64,000 nucleotides of DNA from Euptelea pleiosperma. Taxonomy: Eukaryota; Streptophyta; Magnoliopsida; Ranunculales; Eupteleaceae. Below, one piece after another: positions 32,905 to 43,738 of the stretch. Below the pieces are notes generated by a model. It saw only the letters and a program-made list of their open reading frames with translations, was not told where the DNA came from and searched no databases. The position numbers and the translations under genes are program-made. Numbering within the stretch: position 1 is the stretch's first letter; every line of letters begins with the position of its first letter. The stretch covers positions 43,828,450 to 43,892,449 of the forward strand of contig CM068545.1 in assembly GCA_035048495.1 (NCBI GenBank). The letters are read 5' to 3'.

Positions 32905-35900
32905 TGTCACGCCCCGAATCCGGATACCCAGATACGACCTGAAAATTCGTGGATCGACCCATACCCGAACCCAGAGGTGATCCATGAATGTCCCCTAGTG
33001 GTCCAATTAGGTCAATTAGACTACTAAAGTTCATTCGAAAACCCACTAAGTAAAAAAAGAAAAGATGTAGGAAACAAATAATTTAAATAATTCAATCAAT
33101 CAACTAAATGTGGAGAGATTGAAGTGAGAACATGCTCTCAATCAAAGGCTTACATGGCCGTGAAAATAAATAAATAATGTTATAAAATAATCAAATACAA
33201 CTTTCTAAAATGTGGGATCGACTCCTAAATCCTCGTCGATCTCCTCGAATGCACCGGAGTCTTTCGTCTCAAAATCATCTCACGTACCCGGCTCCTCAAA
33301 ATCTGAAAATGGTATTGGTGTAGCACCGTGAGCCGAGGCCCAGTAATACAACAGTGTGCATGATATGATATCATACTATACAAGTTTTTTAATCAAGGTA
33401 TGCATCTCAATCGTATAATAAGGATGACATGAATATGAGGATGAATGCAGATGAGTAAGGGATGCCAATGCAACTAGTACCCATAACCACATAGGGTCTC
33501 CATCTCCTTCCCGCACTGGGAGCGGTCTCATCGACCCATCTGCAGGATATAATAACGTTTGGGGCCTTTCACCCTAGGGTACCGAACCCTGATTAATTGA
33601 TAAAACCAATATAACGTATATAATATACTTCAACCCCGTTCCCTTATGCACCCCTTATATGAAATGACGTGATGATCATGGTATGACAATAAGATAGTAC
33701 AAGGCTACATGGCATAAGCACACATGTATTTAACATTTAAATAAGAATACAAAATGAAACATGATCATCAAAAGTGGTAACATAGGAACGAATTATGGTT
33801 AACCATGAATACCATGTAACAATCACCGAAGGTCGCGATCAACACGGATGAACAATATAAGTAGAAATCACGAGACAATCCAACACACCATTGCCGAACC
33901 CTATGAGGGATCCATGACACAAGGTCGAACCCTAAAGAGGGATCCAAGACACTTGGCCGAACCCTATGAGGGATCCAAGACATATGGGTGGAATCCCCAT
34001 GCATACAAGTATAGGTCGAACCATCTAGGTATAATAGTCAATAAGACATGATCAAATATCACAATCAACATCGATGAATAATGTAAGTGAAAATCGCAAG
34101 AGAATCAAACACGCCATTGCCGAACTCTATGAGGGATCCAAGACACTTGGCCGAACCCTATGAGAGATCCAAGACACATGGGTGGGATCCCCATACATAC
34201 AGGTATAGGTCAAACCATCTAGGGTTTAGTCAAACAACAAGGTTAAAACCTTAATAGTTAATAATCATGACCGAACCACGAACAATTAATAGGTTTTTAC
34301 AAAAAAAATGTACTGCATTATAAAAATCATAACTAAATAAATATGAATTAGAAAAATATAAACTCAATAGATTTAAAAACTAGATTTACAGAGGTTTTAG
34401 AAAAAATAAATAAAAAAATATTCAGATTCAAAATATAGGTCAAAACTCTTAATTAATTGGGCAGGATAGAATCTGGGATACAGAAAAGTCCCGCACATTG
34501 TAAAAGTTATAACTAAATAAATAATTATTAGAAAAATACAAACTCAATTAATTTGAAAACTAAATTCATATAAGTATCTATGAAAAATAATTAAAAAAAT
34601 ATTTAGATTAAAAATATAGATCGAAATCCCAAGTGAAGTGGACCGTATAAAATCTGAAATTCTGAGTTTTATAGAAAAGTCTAGCACGTTTGAAAAATCA
34701 TAACTTAATCAATACAAATCCAAAAAACACAAACTCAAAGGTTCTAGAAACTAGATTGATAGAGGTATCTATGAAAAATAATTAGAAAAATATTTAGGTT
34801 AAAAATATAGATCGAAATCTCAAGTAAAATGGACCATGTAAAATCTGAAATTCTAGGTTTTATAAAAAAGTCCAGTACGTTTGAAAACTCATAACTTAAT
34901 CAATACAGATGAGAAAATATAAACTCAAAGGTTATAGAAACTAGATTGATAGAGGTATCTGTTAAAAATAATTAGAAAAATATTTAGATTAAAACTATAG
35001 ATCGAAATCTCAGGTAAAGTGGACCGTGTAAAATCTGAAATTCCGTGCTTTACAGAAAAGTCGAGCATGTTTGAAAAATCATAACTTAATCAATACAAAT
35101 CAGAAAAATATAAACTCAAAGGTTCTAGAAACTAGATTGATAGAGGTATCCATGAAAAATAATTAGAAAAATATTTAGGTTAAAAATATAGATTGAAATC
35201 CTAAGTGAATCGGACGGTGTAAAATCTGAAATTCTGGGTTTTTTGGTAAAGTCATACAACTTAAAAAAATCATAACTTAATCAATAAAAATCAAAAAAAT
35301 ACAAACTAAACGGTTTTAGAAAATAGATTTAAAGAGGTATTTAGAAAAAAATAATATAAAAATATTTAAATCATAAAAATACAACAAAAATGATAAGAAC
35401 ATAGTCATTCATTATAGGTACAAAATAAACAATGGCCAAACCCATCATGGTGGCCCAAAACAAAGATCAACCCAATAAGAATAAAGTAAATATTATTAAA
35501 ATTAATTTATAATGAGTATCAACCATTATCTAATGAAAGAAAAACAAGTATAGGATGGATCAAGCGCACTTACCTCAAGGTTTCTTGAACTTTAATGAAA
35601 ATCAAAAGTTTATTCAAATTTGAAAGTCGTCGGATCGTCCTCTCCTCGGAGTATGTTCTTCTAATCGGAGTCCCCGTCAATTCTCTCTTCTTGCTCGAGT
35701 GCGATCGGTGCCCGGATGAAGGTTTAATGGAGCTTTCTCTATTCTTCAATGGAGTTGGGTTATGAAAGCCTCTAAAGCTTTAGGGTTTTTCATAAATAGG
35801 TTTAGGGAAGAATTAGGGTTTCTATTTTGTTGAAATTCGTAACTAGCAAATGGATGACTTTTTTAACCTTCAAAAACTTATATTTTACACTATTAATGGG

Positions 35901-36660
35901 TTAGGAATGGGCCCAAGGCCCATATACATCAATAGGCTTCATTTAATAATATTATTAAGCCCTAAAGGCCTCTAAATTAGCCATACGGGCCTACCCAACA
36001 ATCATAACACAAATAATTATAAATTAATTCAATCAAACTATATTATATAATTTAAAAGTCCATACAATAAGGTATTGACACATGTCACACACACAAATCA
36101 TAAAAATGTTCAAAACCCTAGAAAAGTGTCAAATGACATTGGAATGACCCGAAAGTGATTTGCGGGTCCCACGCTCCTATTAAATAAATAAAATATAATT
36201 AAATATTATTTAAAAAATATAAAAATGGTAGGAAAGTTCAAAAATTATGAAAATACTATTTTTGTCAAAATCTCCCGAAATCTCCCGCTAGGGTTTTTTT
36301 TGTCTCAAGAAAGGTTCCAAATTTCACAGGTAAGTTGCTAAGGATAAAATAGGAATATTTTTAGTGTCTCGGGCCCACAAAATAATTTTTTTTTTATAAA
36401 AGTTCTGGAATGTTAGCCGGGGAAAGAAAAAGTCTCCTGCAAGTTATGATTCATTATTTTTAGTAGGAATTTAGCCCTAAAGAGCAAGTTTCAAAAATAA
36501 CAGGTTTTTCAAAGTTGTCAGAACGAAACCAAATTAAATACACATACAAATACATGATATTAAACAATAAAAATAATAATAAGAGTCTGAAAAAGTTTCA
36601 GGTTTTCATTATTAGGTGAATTTACCATAATACCCTAGAACGAAAGTTCAGGGTATTACA
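32905..36660 (-). mobile_element. T-5: solo LTR, minus strand, in the RT of A-2
   Basis: Plus strand starts TGTCACGCCCCGAATCCGG and ends TTCAGGGTATTACA, so the LTR reads on the minus strand. Flanks GATAT (32900-32904) and TATAT (36661-36665) form the target duplication with one change. Removing LTR and one copy restores the RT frame. At 3756 bp it is the longest complete T LTR, with about six ~187-bp units and the 226-bp duplication shared with T-3. Confidence 0.93.
34330..35370 (-). repeat. ~187-bp tandem array within T-5 (about 6 units)
   Basis: Landmark AAATATAAACTCAA (or a one- to two-base variant) recurs at about 34365, 34545, 34725, 34912, 35105 and 35298. Each unit also holds GATCGAAATC and a GGACCGTGTAAAATCTG-type word. 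It is the highest copy number among the T LTRs in the window. Confidence 0.75.
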
Positions 36661-37382
36661 TATATTATCTCAACCCTACCAATTCCTAAATCTGTGCGTG
36701 ATATTCGATCTTTTCTCGGACATGGAGGCTTCTACAGGAGATTCATTAAAGATTTCTCCCAGATAGCTCGACCCCTATGTAGTCTTTTGGCTAAGGATAG
36801 TGATATTCGCTCAAAAGTGCTTATTTTAAGCCATTATCCTTATAGCGATGTCGCATTCTCCTCCGTAAAACTTGTCTTTTTGTCGACTTTTCTATATAAG
36901 AGTTTCTTCCATTGCGTAGAATGCATTCTTTAGACAAAAATCGACTATTTGCATGAAATATACGCATTTCGGATAGTCTAGTATCAAGGTGTTTTCGTTG
37001 AATCTCATTACGCGCTTTTTCACTTGTAGGAGACCTTATCAGGCGATTCTCGAGGACTGGCGGGCCCACGATCAACCACAGAAGACTTCTATCAAAGCTT
37101 AAAGAGCCAACAGGCTAGGATAAAAAGATAGAAGACATATACGGGTAAAGCTAGAGGATCGTAGAGCCGGAACAAGGACTAAGAGAGAGAATAGCTGGAG
37201 ACCAAGAGAAGGACTTAGGTGTTAAAGGCCACACCAATTGACATCAAAGGATAAGTTTGACTTATTGGTGGAGTAGACGAGAGAGAATAAAGAAGACCAG
37301 GGTTCAAGACCCTCCAATGCCTTTATTTTTATAGTTTTCTCTCACCTCTCTCCTATTTCTCTCTTTATCTATCTATCTTGGC

Positions 37383-37562
37383 CCATGACATAGGCCCATG
37401 ACCTAAGCCCATGACCCATGACCCATGACCCATGACCCATGACCCATACCCATGACCATGCCCATACCCATGACCCATGCCCATACCCATGACCCATGAC
37501 CCATGCCCATAACCCATGCCCATGACCCATACCCATGACCCATGCCCATGCCCATGCCCATT
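37383..37562 (+). repeat. CCCATG(A/C)-type short tandem repeat in A-4 5' LTR
   Basis: Irregular alternation of CCCATGA, CCCATAC and CCCATG units. The 3' LTR copy (about 44320-44484) is 14 bp shorter, two 7-bp units. Overlapping Met/Gly/His-rich ORFs on the minus strand are artefacts of the repeat. Confidence 0.85.
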
Positions 37563-37672
37563 TGCAACAAGAAGAGAGAATTGGTCTAACTTGACCGATT
37601 CTTCTCTCCCCATATCTCTCTATCCTAGTCACTCTCTCTCTCATCTAATTAACCCATTCCCAACCGTTGGAT

Positions 37673-37748
37673 CTCTCTAGATCCAACGGTCATCATTTTT
37701 ACAACAAGCAAAAAAAGAAAAAAAAAAGTCTATAAGAGATTCATTCTC
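37673..37748 (+). promoter_or_regulatory. A-4 5' LTR promoter: palindrome with MSA element, TATA box
   Basis: ACCGTTGGATCT-CTCT-AGATCCAACGGT (37673-37700) is a perfect 12-bp inverted repeat. Its right arm extends to TCCAACGGTCA (37692-37702), an exact match to the MSA consensus bound by MYB3R factors. TATAAGAG follows at 37741-37748, about 40 bp away. The same set is in the 3' LTR (44585-44614, 44653-44660). Cell-cycle control is inference. Confidence 0.5.
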
Positions 37749-38517
37749 TCTCCTTCTTGGGTTGGTTCCCTCCCCCTTCTCTTCCTCTCTTTCTTCCTTC
37801 TTTCTCTTCTTCTTCACCCTTCTTCTCCGGCGAGCAACTCCGGCGAGCTCACCATTAACGCCTCCACCTCGAAGTGCAAAGCGTCAAACAGCAACGTCTC
37901 CTTGCTGCCCATTCCATTCGCCACAATCAAAGGCTACAATCCTCAATCCCATTGAGTTTTATTCAATAGAAGTTGCACCATCTACCTCTTCAATGGTAAG
38001 CTTCTCTCTAATTCATCTCTCTAACCTTCCTACCTTCTTTCACTCTCTTCTTTCCCTCTCTACCTTTACATGCTTTCTAGGATAATATTTTAATGGCTTT
38101 CTAGATTAATTTGGTTTAATGTTATTTCCGTTGTAAAGCATTTGAACAAGCATTATAAGCATTTATTTTTAGTTTAATGAACAAGTTTTAAATTCAAGTT
38201 TAAGTTGTTTTTATTTATTTTGTTTTTCATTCTCGTTTCTCTTATGTTTTTTTTCATTCTAATAGTTTTAACAATAATCTCAAACATATTTTAAAATGAA
38301 CCTCCACCATTCTCACCCTTCCATTTATTCCAAGTATTTTCTGATTATTCTTGTTTCTTATTATGCTAACTAATCCCGAGTGCGGACGATATCCGACATG
38401 AGCCACTGTGCAAGTCTGCTTATTTGCAGATTAAGTGAACCAATTCGGAGAAATTACAAATATTGTTGAGACCTAGGGTTTTCGTAACCAACGATGCGAA
38501 AAAACCTTAATTTCAAA

Positions 38518-38531
38518 TGGCGCCGTTGCCG
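38518..38531 (+). other. A-4 primer binding site, Asp tRNA type
   Basis: TGGCGCCGTTGCCG two bases after the LTR end: an unmutated match to the 3' end of tRNA-Asp, unlike the one-base-changed site of A-2. Confidence 0.85.
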
Positions 38532-40071
38532 CTCGGTTGACGGGATTGCAAAAAGACGAACAGGAATTCGGAAAGCTGCTTAATCTTCAAGATCCGATCC
38601 ATATCGGAAACTTTCAATTTTATTTTTCAAATTTTTTACTTATTATTTTAATGCCTCGGACGGCCGAGTGCAAAGTTGTAATAATTTAGGGATTCATTTT
38701 CTCTCCTTTTAGAATAACTGCTAGATAATTAACTAATTAAAAAAAATACAAAAAATATTAAGGTCAAATTTCAATTCTGCCATTTCTAGTTAGATCACCA
38801 TTGGTTATTTGATTCAAATTGGAAGATTTTCAACTCCGGGCAATTCAAAAGTAGATATTTTCGAATCCTAATTCGGGAATAACTAAAGTTGAATTTTAAA
38901 CCCTAATTGGAACTAATTCACAATACTTGCCCTAAATCATTGCGTGTTTCTTGAAACTCCAAAGGCGGTATATCTTCCAATTACATACCATAGACCATTG
39001 TGGACTAACGTGATTGCGGATTGCGTTTACCAAGTGAGTAGGGAGCGAAAGCTCAAAGAGGTGGAGTCGGGCCCAAGCCCATTTGGATACCCCTCCCTAT
39101 CTCACGGAGGAGACCCCGTGCGTAGCCAACGGGCAGGTAAGTTTCTACACCTCACCTTGAGTGCGATCTTGATCATTGTGCAAAATACTGTGCCGATTGT
39201 CTATTTGCTTTTGCAAAAATTATCGGAATTGCTTGGTTTGGCCGTAAAAAAATACATTAAAGAGCAAACCCAGCTCTAACTTGAAAATGGTGGGATTTCA
39301 TCACTCACCTCGTCATTCCAGCTTTTGTGCAACTACATCCAAGAATTAAAATCAATCAAGAATAGAGCCCACTTAGATCGGTGTTCGAGGAAAACTCCAC
39401 ATAAAGCGACCCCTACAAAGATCAAGTCGATTAAGTCCATGAGTGCGGGTCCCTGTTATCTAACACACCCATAGGTCCCTACTACTCAAGTATACCGAGC
39501 TCGTAAGTGGCTTCCTTGATTGTTTGTTGGATTAGCTTAGTGTCGGATTAGGAACACGAACCAACCCTAGCTCCTCTTCTGGGAAAACTCATCTTCACGC
39601 TTGATAAATCCGGTTAGTCTGGGGCGTACTTAAGTCAGCCGATGTGCCACACGTCTGTCTAGGCTTCGAATTATCTTGCAGTCAACTTGAGTTAGTACTA
39701 GCGGATTTGCTTTGAAGAGTGTATCCTGGTGAGAACCTAAAGAGTGAAAAGTTAGTCCGGCGGGTACTAGAAGATAAACTAGTGGTCCGCACACTGTCAT
39801 AATCTACACTATCCCTATACTAAACAAGATAATTCATAATACTATCCTGATTGTTTAGAAATAGGATTATCTGTTGCTTTGTGTGCATCATCTAGGCTCA
39901 TTCGGTTTCGTAGTCCTCATATTTTTTACCGACTCTAGGGCTTGCTTTTACAAGCATATGCTCGTTTGGATTTGATCCAACCCGAGACTGATTCAATCTG
40001 AGAGTCAGTCTACCGCACCGCTCTCTTCCACCTAATCTATCTCCCTACTCTGAGAGACTCACATCTCTCTG
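38532..40071 (+). other. A-4 leader
   Basis: About 1.5 kb, collinear with the A-2 leader. Includes the 38944-39279 ORF (111 codons, beginning MFLETPKAVYLP) whose product is unrecognised. Strong conservation with A-2 suggests retained cis functions (dimerisation, packaging) needed for trans mobilisation. Confidence 0.65.
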
Positions 40072-40536
40072 ATGGATGTTGAACGGCCTCTATTCGAGAC
40101 CTACCACAATTTCTTTGAAGATCTAGGAGATAACTCTGAGCACTGGTATACCAATCCTGAGTGTCGTCATGACACTCCAGTCTCACAGAGTTCGATGGGA
40201 CATGAAGCACAGGGCGATCCAGTGCTAAAATCCCTACTTAAGGATTTGAGAAACTCGGTTTCCGCCCTTGATGTTGCGGTCCAGAAGCCTGTTTATCACT
40301 CCAAATCTATGGGATATTTCCCTCATGTCCAGGAAGAGGTCTGTAATTTTAGTACATTTGAACCTCCGCTACAGACCTCTTACAATAACACATATTATCC
40401 GGACAATGGAAGGGAACAACAGTCTTTTCTCCAACAGCAACTACAACAGGATATGTATCATTCCGGGTTTCACCAAACTTCTGGACAATATGATGGGCTA
40501 CTCTCAGTTGCAGTACCAGCCAGATCCACAAACTGA
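40072..40536 (+). CDS. A-4 truncated gag: N-terminus fused to post-capsid region
   Basis: 154 codons from ATG 40072. The first residues MDVERPLFETY match the A-2 gag start (MADERPLIETY). The next residues FFEDLGDNSEHW match A-2 gag beyond the capsid domain (FLGELSKNSQHW), so about 180 codons including the capsid are deleted, apparently between the similar words ETY and EAY. The rest (DPVLKSLLKDLRNSVSAL, then Gln-rich) parallels A-2 gag. The homologous frame is left near 40490 by a one-base indel; continuation is in the next ORF. It lacks the capsid needed to form particles. Confidence 0.7.
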   Translation: MDVERPLFETYHNFFEDLGDNSEHWYTNPECRHDTPVSQSSMGHEAQGDPVLKSLLKDLRNSVSALDVAVQKPVYHSKSMGYFPHVQEEVCNFSTFEPPLQTSYNNTYYPDNGREQQSFLQQQLQQDMYHSGFHQTSGQYDGLLSVAVPARSTN

Positions 40537-41785
40537 ATATTTTGGTCAACAGTGGACCCCGCAGGATTTTCAAAGTCAACAGACAATCCCCGAGTCACTT
40601 CAATTCTATAACTTTCATACTGAGTCGGACTACCTTCAAGAGTTGGCACCTCAGCTTCCTTTAGTTGAACAGCCACAGTCTGTTACTAAACTCAGTCTAG
40701 AAGAACTCCTCTGGCAATACATCATCCAACAACAGCACTCCATGGAGAGCTTGGAACACCGTTTAGGTGAGTTAGAATCTGAGAGAGAGGAAGTCAACTT
40801 CACTAGCCAACCTATGGCTTATTTAGAGGGGAATACCCTGGCCACAGTCAATAATGAGGAGTCGCACAGATGGACCCAGTACCAGACTTTACAAGAGGAA
40901 CTTGAGGTTGTTACGAACAAAGGATTGGACTACAATATTGATAAGCCAGAGTCTTCATCTTCGGTGTCCTTTAAAGCACCGACTTCTGAACTTAGCTTAG
41001 AGGAATCATCTACCTCTGTTATTTCTATCTGGGACTCTGAAGAAGTTATTCATAACATTGAGCTGTGTCTTGACTATAGGATCCCAATTGGCCTAGACTT
41101 ACCCATCCCCACCACCCTTGGATTGTGCAACAATCGTGATGAACCCATGTTTCCATCTATGGTGCCCTTACAGGCAGCTACTTCTGCACCGAGCACAGAG
41201 ATACCCATATCCATATCTATCTCTGATGATTCTACATCAGCACTGGATGTAGATATTCCTACCATTGAGCAATATCTAGAAAATGGGATTCCAGCTGCCC
41301 AGGACCTACCGTTCCCCACCGAGGATAAACACATTGAGTGTAGGGATTGGAACATCCCTCTCACATTAGGAAAACTCGAGGAAAAGGTCCACAGTTTTGA
41401 CCCACCACCATACGTCGATGTTGTCAATAAACAGTGTGCCATAGAGAATCTAATTCAGGACTCTCCCGAGGAAAAACTCTCCCAGTCTAAAGAACACTTT
41501 GCTCCTAACTTCATCTCAGAGTCAGACAATTATGCTATTACTGGTCTGCAGGAGTCTGCTCCATTCAGATACATTCCCGCTAAACTCAATGAGTTTGCGG
41601 CTCTGCTAACCATGGCCAGAGAACCCACTACTGCTCTCATCTCAGTCTTTACTGAGAAGCTTCGATCCATCCCAGCTGAACTACATGTTTTTGTGGATTT
41701 GCGAAAAGCACTTACTATCCTTCTCTCAGTTTACACTAAGAAAGACCTATTTTATACAGGTATACCTAGACAAGGGATAGGATAA
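40490..41785 (+). CDS. A-4 long ORF from gag tail and protease remnant
   Basis: The open frame extends back to 40268, but homology to A-2 supports only the part from about 40490, some 430 codons. It contains SLEELLWQYIIQQ and SLEHRLGELESEREEV (compare CLEQRLRNLEAEK in A-2), an acidic Ser/Glu-rich middle, then IECRDWNIPLTLGKLE and CAIENLIQDSPEE, which align with the A-2 protease end (IGCRDGNMSIAFG, CAVESLIQDS). The Asp-containing protease motif DLGAS is absent, so no protease activity is expected. It stays open throughout despite having no enzyme; youth of the insertion is a sufficient explanation. Confidence 0.7.
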   Translation: MMGYSQLQYQPDPQTEYFGQQWTPQDFQSQQTIPESLQFYNFHTESDYLQELAPQLPLVEQPQSVTKLSLEELLWQYIIQQQHSMESLEHRLGELESEREEVNFTSQPMAYLEGNTLATVNNEESHRWTQYQTLQEELEVVTNKGLDYNIDKPESSSSVSFKAPTSELSLEESSTSVISIWDSEEVIHNIELCLDYRIPIGLDLPIPTTLGLCNNRDEPMFPSMVPLQAATSAPSTEIPISISISDDSTSALDVDIPTIEQYLENGIPAAQDLPFPTEDKHIECRDWNIPLTLGKLEEKVHSFDPPPYVDVVNKQCAIENLIQDSPEEKLSQSKEHFAPNFISESDNYAITGLQESAPFRYIPAKLNEFAALLTMAREPTTALISVFTEKLRSIPAELHVFVDLRKALTILLSVYTKKDLFYTGIPRQGIG

Positions 41786-43738
41786 CAGTCGTTGTTCCAC
41801 TTTAGAAGATTGCAGATTCACTCAGTCTCTTTGAGTTTTAACCTGGCTGGGGGTACTTGATATACCCCCATCATGTCTGGCTGAAGACATAAAACTTAGC
41901 GCTTTCGGAAAGGCAATTCCGGTATTCCTAGAGTACATGAGTTTCTATATTTGTTATTACTGTGATATTTCTGGACATGCAGGTACATTTATTCTTCAGA
42001 TCATCAAGTACCACACACTGTCGAGTTTATGCCGACTTGGTAATATCCTCCTTGAACCTTTGCATCATCATTACCAATTTTTAATCATCTTTTGTCCCGG
42101 TCATGAGCACCGAGGACGGTGCTATATTTTGGCTGGGGGTAGGTTTTTACCAAAACTCATGTTTTCATTTTGATAAAAAAAAATAATAAAAAAAAAAGAA
42201 AAAAAGAAAAAAAGAGAGAGAAACTTTGTATTTTTGGGTGTGATTTCATGTGATTTTCGAAAATACCCTGACTTGATGAGTAAAAAGTTTCCGTAAAGTC
42301 TATTTATTGAAAATGATGTCTGTTTTGAAGAAAAAACACTTATTAGCTCTTCATTCAGTTTGAAAGCAAACATTACTACAGTGGATTGAAAAATCTTTGA
42401 AAACTCAGATTCAGCAAAAAAAAAAAATTCACATATCAACGTCAGAATTATCCAAAGTTTAGATTTTCCAGAGATCTAAGAAGAACAAGTGTGGAGACCT
42501 AACCCAGTGAGCTTTTGAGCTTTTCATTATTTCTGAGGGTTTTAAATTATTCTGAGTCACAAGATGACTCACAATTCTTCAAGTCCCCTAATATTTCCAT
42601 TGAGTGATCTCATTAACCTTTGCTTTGGTCATGGAACTCAGAACGACATCAAATTCGGATTATTACATAAAGAACATTCTCTATATCCATTCGAGACATC
42701 GAAGATGAAAGTATAAACCCTAGAAAATGATATAGGCCATCTTTTTAGCCAATCAGACTTTTTAGCTACCTTAACATCTATACCGTTAGAAACTATTTTT
42801 GAGCCTGTTGATGAAAACCTTTTCTTGTTAACACATCAACCAAAAACCCAATCCCAAAAAAGAGTTCAATACGATAACCTACTTCTGAGAGGGATCAAAG
42901 AGTATTTGGTATGATCATGAAAAGATAGAAACCAAAAAAGAAAAAGAAAACAAATGGTTCGAGCTGAAAAGAAACATGATCAGAAAGAAAGAAGGAAAGG
43001 TTGAAAAATAGCCAAAAAGACAAAAATTGGAAGAAAAAAAAAAGTAAAGGAAATATTATCCCTGGGAAAAGTTGCAAAGAATAGTGAGATACCCTCTCAG
43101 AATTTTTGAATACCAGAATATCCTTCTTTTCTGAACCTATCCTAAGCCTCAATACAACCTATGTAAGTCCTATTTGATTCTAGATTTGTACCATCCTCAA
43201 GTGTGGAGAATGAAAAAAAGAGAAATTATAGAGTTTGATCCGACGTTCTTAAGTGATATGACATTCCAATCATGAGATCTAATTAAATCTTCCTATACCC
43301 TCCATTCAAAAACTATATATGTGAGACGTTTGCCAGTTTTTATATTCATCTCCTCACATATAATTTGAGAGAAAAGTATAAAATCATTTCTGAGTGATTT
43401 ACTTCTGAGTGGTATACAAGTGAGGATTGAGGTCGAGGCATAGAGTCTCTAAAGAGATCCAGATATATCTACTGCCAGATAAGGATGATGTTGAACACAC
43501 ACACACACACACTGAGTCTGAGTAATCTTTTGTTTGAAGGTCCATTTCTAGAAGTGTTGCATTTTGCTAATTAGTTCTAATTTGTGAATGATTTCTTACA
43601 TCCTTAAAATAATCTGACAAAACGGAGTTTTTTTCTGAGTAATGCAAATAAGTTTTCTAGCATGTTATGCCTAGCCCTCTTTCGCTCACTTATTTCGCAA
43701 TAATTGCCAAGGATTGGCAATATGCTAGTTGGGGGTTG
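41786..43738 (+). other. A-4 3' region between ORF and 3' LTR
   Basis: Homologous to A-2 47281-49166. Shared landmarks: GCTTTCGGAAAGG, AATTCCGGTATTCCTAG, GCACCGAGGACGGTG, GGAGACCTAACCCAGTGAG, an (AC)n tract (43498-43511) and GGATTGGCAATATGCTAGTT before the LTR. No env-like ORF; a short GTTGGGGGTTG strip at 43728-43738 is the probable polypurine tract. Kept at high similarity in both elements although non-coding. Confidence 0.7.

Larger units (their letters stand above)
32786..36800 (+). pseudogene. pol: Athila RT C-terminal part (A-2), split by T-5 and cut by A-4
   Basis: 32786-32904 gives LVLNWEKCHFMVKKGIVLG and GHVISDKG, and 36666-36800 gives IRSFLGHGGFYRRFIKDFSQ and ARPLCSLLAKDS, the thumb/connection typical of Athila. 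T-5 (32905-36660) sits between them with a five-base duplication. A-4 follows at 36801; the domain then continues at 45444. No stop is visible in these short pieces. Confidence 0.85.
36801..38515 (+). mobile_element. A-4 5' LTR
   Basis: 1715 bp, TGATATTCGC to AATTTCA, paired with 43739-45437. Contains a (CCCATGA/CCCATG)n array at 37383-37562, a 28-nt palindrome with an MSA word (37673-37702), TATAAGAG at 37741-37748 and CTCCGGCGAGCAACTCCGGCG downstream. Half the length of the A-2 LTR. Confidence 0.9.

Noticed and set aside
37297..37311. tRNA-like T-arm/B-box sequence GGTTCAAGACC
   Set aside because: No acceptor stem, D arm or anticodon arm can be placed around it in any LTR copy.
37365..37644. 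Met/Gly/His-rich minus-strand ORFs (also 44301-44566)
   Set aside because: Direct translation of the CCCATG short tandem repeat; length changes between LTRs follow repeat number.
43498..43511. (AC)n microsatellite as a regulatory element
   Set aside because: Short simple repeat, also present but shorter in A-2 (48930-48941); ordinary slippage explains it.
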